Assembly: GCF_905404315.1 (NCBI RefSeq)
Contig: NC_066265.1
Span: 33,752,501-33,816,500, forward strand
Reading direction: 5' to 3'
Length of the DNA: 64,000 bases
From: Leptidea sinapis
Lineage: Eukaryota > Arthropoda > Insecta > Lepidoptera > Pieridae
In this document: positions 63,816 through 64,000 of the stretch, one piece after another
Numbering within the stretch: position 1 is the stretch's first letter
Layout: each line of letters begins with the position of its first letter
Program-made: the position numbers and the translations under genes
Notes under the pieces: model-generated
Told to the model about the DNA's origin: nothing
What the model saw: only the letters and a program-made list of their open reading frames with translations
Database searches by the model: none

Positions 63816-64000
63816 TCAATGCACTCCCATCTCACTTCTGCAAAACTCATGCTTTCCTCTAATTACTGCCTTTGTCAAAACATCAGCAACCATTTGCTGT
63901 GTCTCCAAATAGCTCAGCGTGATTGCTCCATTTTCTATAGTTTCCCGAATGAAGTGATAGCGCACATCAACATGTTTAGTCTGCTGATGGTGCACTGGGT
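63816..64000 (-). CDS. Ty1/Copia polyprotein C-terminus (partial)
   Basis: Minus-strand frame entering from beyond the window edge. QTKHVDVRYHFIRETIENG then LSYLETQQMVADVLTKA is the RNase H end of Copia polyproteins (usual form 'R-KHID-RYHF-R-', 'T--Q-AD--TKAL'). The stop is TGA at 63816-63818, about 85 bp before the polypurine tract. Uninterrupted over the visible part. Confidence 0.75.
   Translation of the reverse strand, partial: PVHHQQTKHVDVRYHFIRETIENGAITLSYLETQQMVADVLTKAVIRGKHEFCRSEMGVH

Overview
The window is nuclear DNA of an animal with spliceosomal genes, AT-rich and dense in transposons. The organism is most likely a moth or butterfly. That inference rests on recognising several repeat families common in Lepidoptera: short repeats with a GGTGATCAC core, Helitron ends reading CTAG/CTAGCTGACCCG, jockey-like LINE tails and a mori-type mariner. 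No bacterial, organellar or CRISPR features are present.

Three host genes can be built with consistent splice sites and reading frames. A two-exon gene for a 128-residue CCCH zinc-finger protein lies at 1646-2699 (+). A nine-exon gene at 3560-36948 (-) encodes a 502-residue TRPL translocation defect protein 14 (TTD14) homologue, with a P-loop GTPase-like N-terminus and a CYTH-like C-terminus; one of its introns is 19 kb. A five-exon gene at 44610-46123 (-) encodes RAD51D, a RAD51 paralogue for homologous recombination.

Everything else is mobile DNA and its debris. The TTD14 introns hold LINE remnants, a mariner inside a LINE, three Helitrons, short repeats, a 5'-truncated LINE with a 728-codon RT frame, and an internally deleted DDE-SWIM transposase. 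Between TTD14 and RAD51D lie a 100-bp tandem array, an RNase H-bearing LINE, a LINE endonuclease remnant with a 26-bp hairpin, a foldback MITE and an RTE remnant. Downstream of RAD51D is a nested set of inverted-repeat MITEs (46.87-48.28 kb).

The most notable system is a nearly complete two-gene ISL2EU-type DNA transposon at about 48.49-52.44 kb. It has short inverted ends, a THAP plus DDE transposase on the plus strand and a spliced SWIM plus YqaJ-nuclease gene converging on it. The transposase gene ends in a perfect 21-bp hairpin, and its THAP exon carries a 1-nt frameshift. After it come a Harbinger-like fragment, a nearly full-length LINE (54.32-57.54 kb), a Ty3/gypsy element (58.2-63.3 kb) whose 5' LTR region is an 83-bp inverted duplication, and the 3' end of a Copia element running off the window edge.
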